Of a DNA stretch of 6,411 nucleotides, positions 4,987 through 6,411 are shown in pieces. The notes under the pieces are model-generated. The model was not told the origin of the DNA. It did no database searches and saw only the letters and a list, made by a program, of their open reading frames with translations. Made by a program: the position numbers and the translations under genes. Source of the stretch: Aurantimonas sp036252795 (GTDB taxonomy: Bacteria; Pseudomonadota; Alphaproteobacteria; Rhizobiales; Rhizobiaceae); NCBI GenBank assembly GCA_036252795.1, contig DASYHY010000184.1, forward strand, positions 1 to 6,411. Direction: 5' to 3'. The number at the start of each line of letters is the position of its first letter. The first letter of the stretch is position 1.

Positions 4987-6411
4987 TCAGGCCACCACGC
5001 GAGGTTCGAAGCGGCCGAGATTTCTCTCGATCATCCGCAGGGTAGCCTCTTCGCAAGCGGGCCTGCCGAACAGATAGCCCTGGAACTCGGGGCAGCCGAT
5101 CTTCCGCAGGCAGTCGCTCTGCTTCTCCGTTTCGACGCCCTCCGCCGTCGTCGTCATACCGAGCGTGCGGGCAAGGTCGACGATGGTCCTGACGATGCTG
5201 ACGTCGCTCTCGACGTCTGGCAGGTCGACGATAAAACTCCGGTCGATCTTGATCTTGTCGACCGGCAGTTTCTTCAGGTAGCTGAGACTTGAATAGCCGG
5301 TGCCGAAATCATCGAGGGCCAGCCTCACGCCCATTCGGCGAAGGCTCTCGAGAACATCCATGGCCTCGTTCGTCGTGGCCAGGAACGCCGTTTCCGTGAT
5401 CTCCAGTTCGAGCCGCGATGGCTCCAGTCCGGCATCCGACAGTGCCTGCGACACGATGCCGACCAGATCGGAATGGCGGATCTGCACGGTCGACACGTTG
5501 ACGGCGACCGTGAGCGACTGGTCCTGCCAGGTCGAGGCGAAATGGCACGCGGTCCTGAGGCTCCACTCGCCGAGGGCGAGGATGCTGCCCGTCTCCTCTG
5601 CCAGGGCGATGAAGTCGGACGGCGGCACGTTGCCGTGCTGGGGATGCTGCCAGCGCATCAGAGCCTCGAACCCGTTCAACTCTCCCGCATCGGCCGAGAC
5701 GAGCGGCTGGTAGTGGAGAGCGAATTCGCCGCGATCGAGCGCACCGCGCAGTTCCCCCATGAGAACCGCCCGCTCTTCCTTGTGCAGGTCCATCGCCGGT
5801 GTGTACAGCCGGTAGCTTCCGCCACCCTCGTCCTTCATCCGGTAGAGTGCCGCATCGGCCTTGCGCAGTATCTCGTTCGACGTGATCTCGTCCTCTGCGA
5901 TCGCGATGCCGATGCTGACGCCGACGTCGAGATAGAGGTCGCCCAGTTCGAAGGGCTTCTGCAGGCTTTCGATGATCGCGTCCGCAAGGCCGGCGTTCCG
6001 TGCGGGATCCGGCGTGAAGTGAAGGATCGCGAACTCGTCGCCGGCGAATCGCGATGCCACGACGTGGGGCCCGACGAAGCCCTGGAGCCGCTCGCCGATC
6101 TTTCGCAAGAGATCGTCGCCGACGGCATGGCCGAACGTGTCGTTCACCTGCTTGAACCGGTCGAGGTCGAGGCACAGGATGGCGAACCCCGCTCCGCCCG
6201 GGTGGTCGAGCAGCACAGCGCGCGCGTCTGCGACGATCTTCTCGAAACGTCGACGGTTGGGCAGTCTCGTCAGGAGGTCGTGGTTGGCGATATGGTCCAG
6301 CTTGGCCAGGTACTCGTTCTCGAGCGTGACGTCGGAACCGATGCCGCGAAAGCCGAGAAACTGCTTCTCCCTGTCGTAGACGGGTTTTCCCGTCAGCGCC
6401 CACCAGCGTCG
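4987..6411 (-). CDS. PAS-GGDEF-EAL cyclic-di-GMP signalling protein, 5' end outside window
   Basis: The frame ends at TGA 4987-4989 and stays open to the window edge, giving 474 residues. An internal GTG at 6216 is not the start, because the residues before it are clearly domain sequence. Residues 1-29 are the end of a PAS/PAC sensor domain (LTGKPVYDREKQFLGFRGIGSDVT). A GGDEF domain follows at about 41-200, with LDLDRFKQVNDTFGH and signature AGDEF (123-127) instead of GGDEF; the inhibitory RxxD site is missing. The EAL domain (about 215-460) has YQPLV, EAL (249-251), NVS, ELEITE, DDFGTGYSS (367-375), KIDRSF and AEGVE, which are the metal and substrate residues of an active phosphodiesterase. 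The protein therefore probably breaks down cyclic-di-GMP, with the GGDEF part active or acting as a GTP-binding regulator. It converges on the thioesterase fusion gene with 16 bases between the stops. Confidence 0.93.
   Translation of the reverse strand, partial: RRWWALTGKPVYDREKQFLGFRGIGSDVTLENEYLAKLDHIANHDLLTRLPNRRRFEKIVADARAVLLDHPGGAGFAILCLDLDRFKQVNDTFGHAVGDDLLRKIGERLQGFVGPHVVASRFAGDEFAILHFTPDPARNAGLADAIIESLQKPFELGDLYLDVGVSIGIAIAEDEITSNEILRKADAALYRMKDEGGGSYRLYTPAMDLHKEERAVLMGELRGALDRGEFALHYQPLVSADAGELNGFEALMRWQHPQHGNVPPSDFIALAEETGSILALGEWSLRTACHFASTWQDQSLTVAVNVSTVQIRHSDLVGIVSQALSDAGLEPSRLELEITETAFLATTNEAMDVLESLRRMGVRLALDDFGTGYSSLSYLKKLPVDKIKIDRSFIVDLPDVESDVSIVRTIVDLARTLGMTTTAEGVETEKQSDCLRKIGCPEFQGYLFGRPACEEATLRMIERNLGRFEPRVVA

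Overview
The window is about 65-70% GC, its genes use G or C at nearly every third codon position, and it holds dense short intergenic gaps. Protein styles (Mpg/AAG-type glycosylase, EamA exporter, PAS-GGDEF-EAL protein) fit an alphaproteobacterium, probably of the Hyphomicrobiales (Rhizobiales). That placement is an inference from composition and family resemblance. No rRNA, tRNA, insertion sequence or CRISPR array is visible, and it reads as ordinary chromosome.

Layout, left to right: (1) the 3' part of a plus-strand metallo-beta-lactamase-fold hydrolase, cut by the left edge; (2) three minus-strand genes, read from right to left as an EamA/DMT-type membrane transporter, a conserved 102-residue protein of unknown function, and a 3-methyladenine DNA glycosylase, separated by gaps of 114 and 152 bases; (3) a 215-base divergent intergenic region with a perfect 16-base palindrome beside the only AT-rich patch of the window; (4) a plus-strand gene for an unusual protein, an approximately 12-helix membrane domain resembling sodium/solute symporters fused through an Ala/Glu linker to a hotdog-fold thioesterase; (5) convergent to it and 16 bases away, a minus-strand PAS-GGDEF-EAL cyclic-di-GMP protein whose 5' end lies beyond the right edge.

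The genes do not form one obvious pathway. The most interesting item is the symporter-like/thioesterase fusion. Its hotdog domain carries the Asn...Arg active-site pattern recalled from enediyne thioesterases of the CalE7/DynE7 type instead of the Asp or Glu of the classical 4-hydroxybenzoyl-CoA thioesterases. The palindrome suggests a dedicated regulator for the fusion gene, possibly shared with the divergent exporter. Start codons were set from ribosome binding sites and third-position GC content, which moves the fusion start 84 bases downstream of the first possible ATG and extends the cyclic-di-GMP gene to the window edge.
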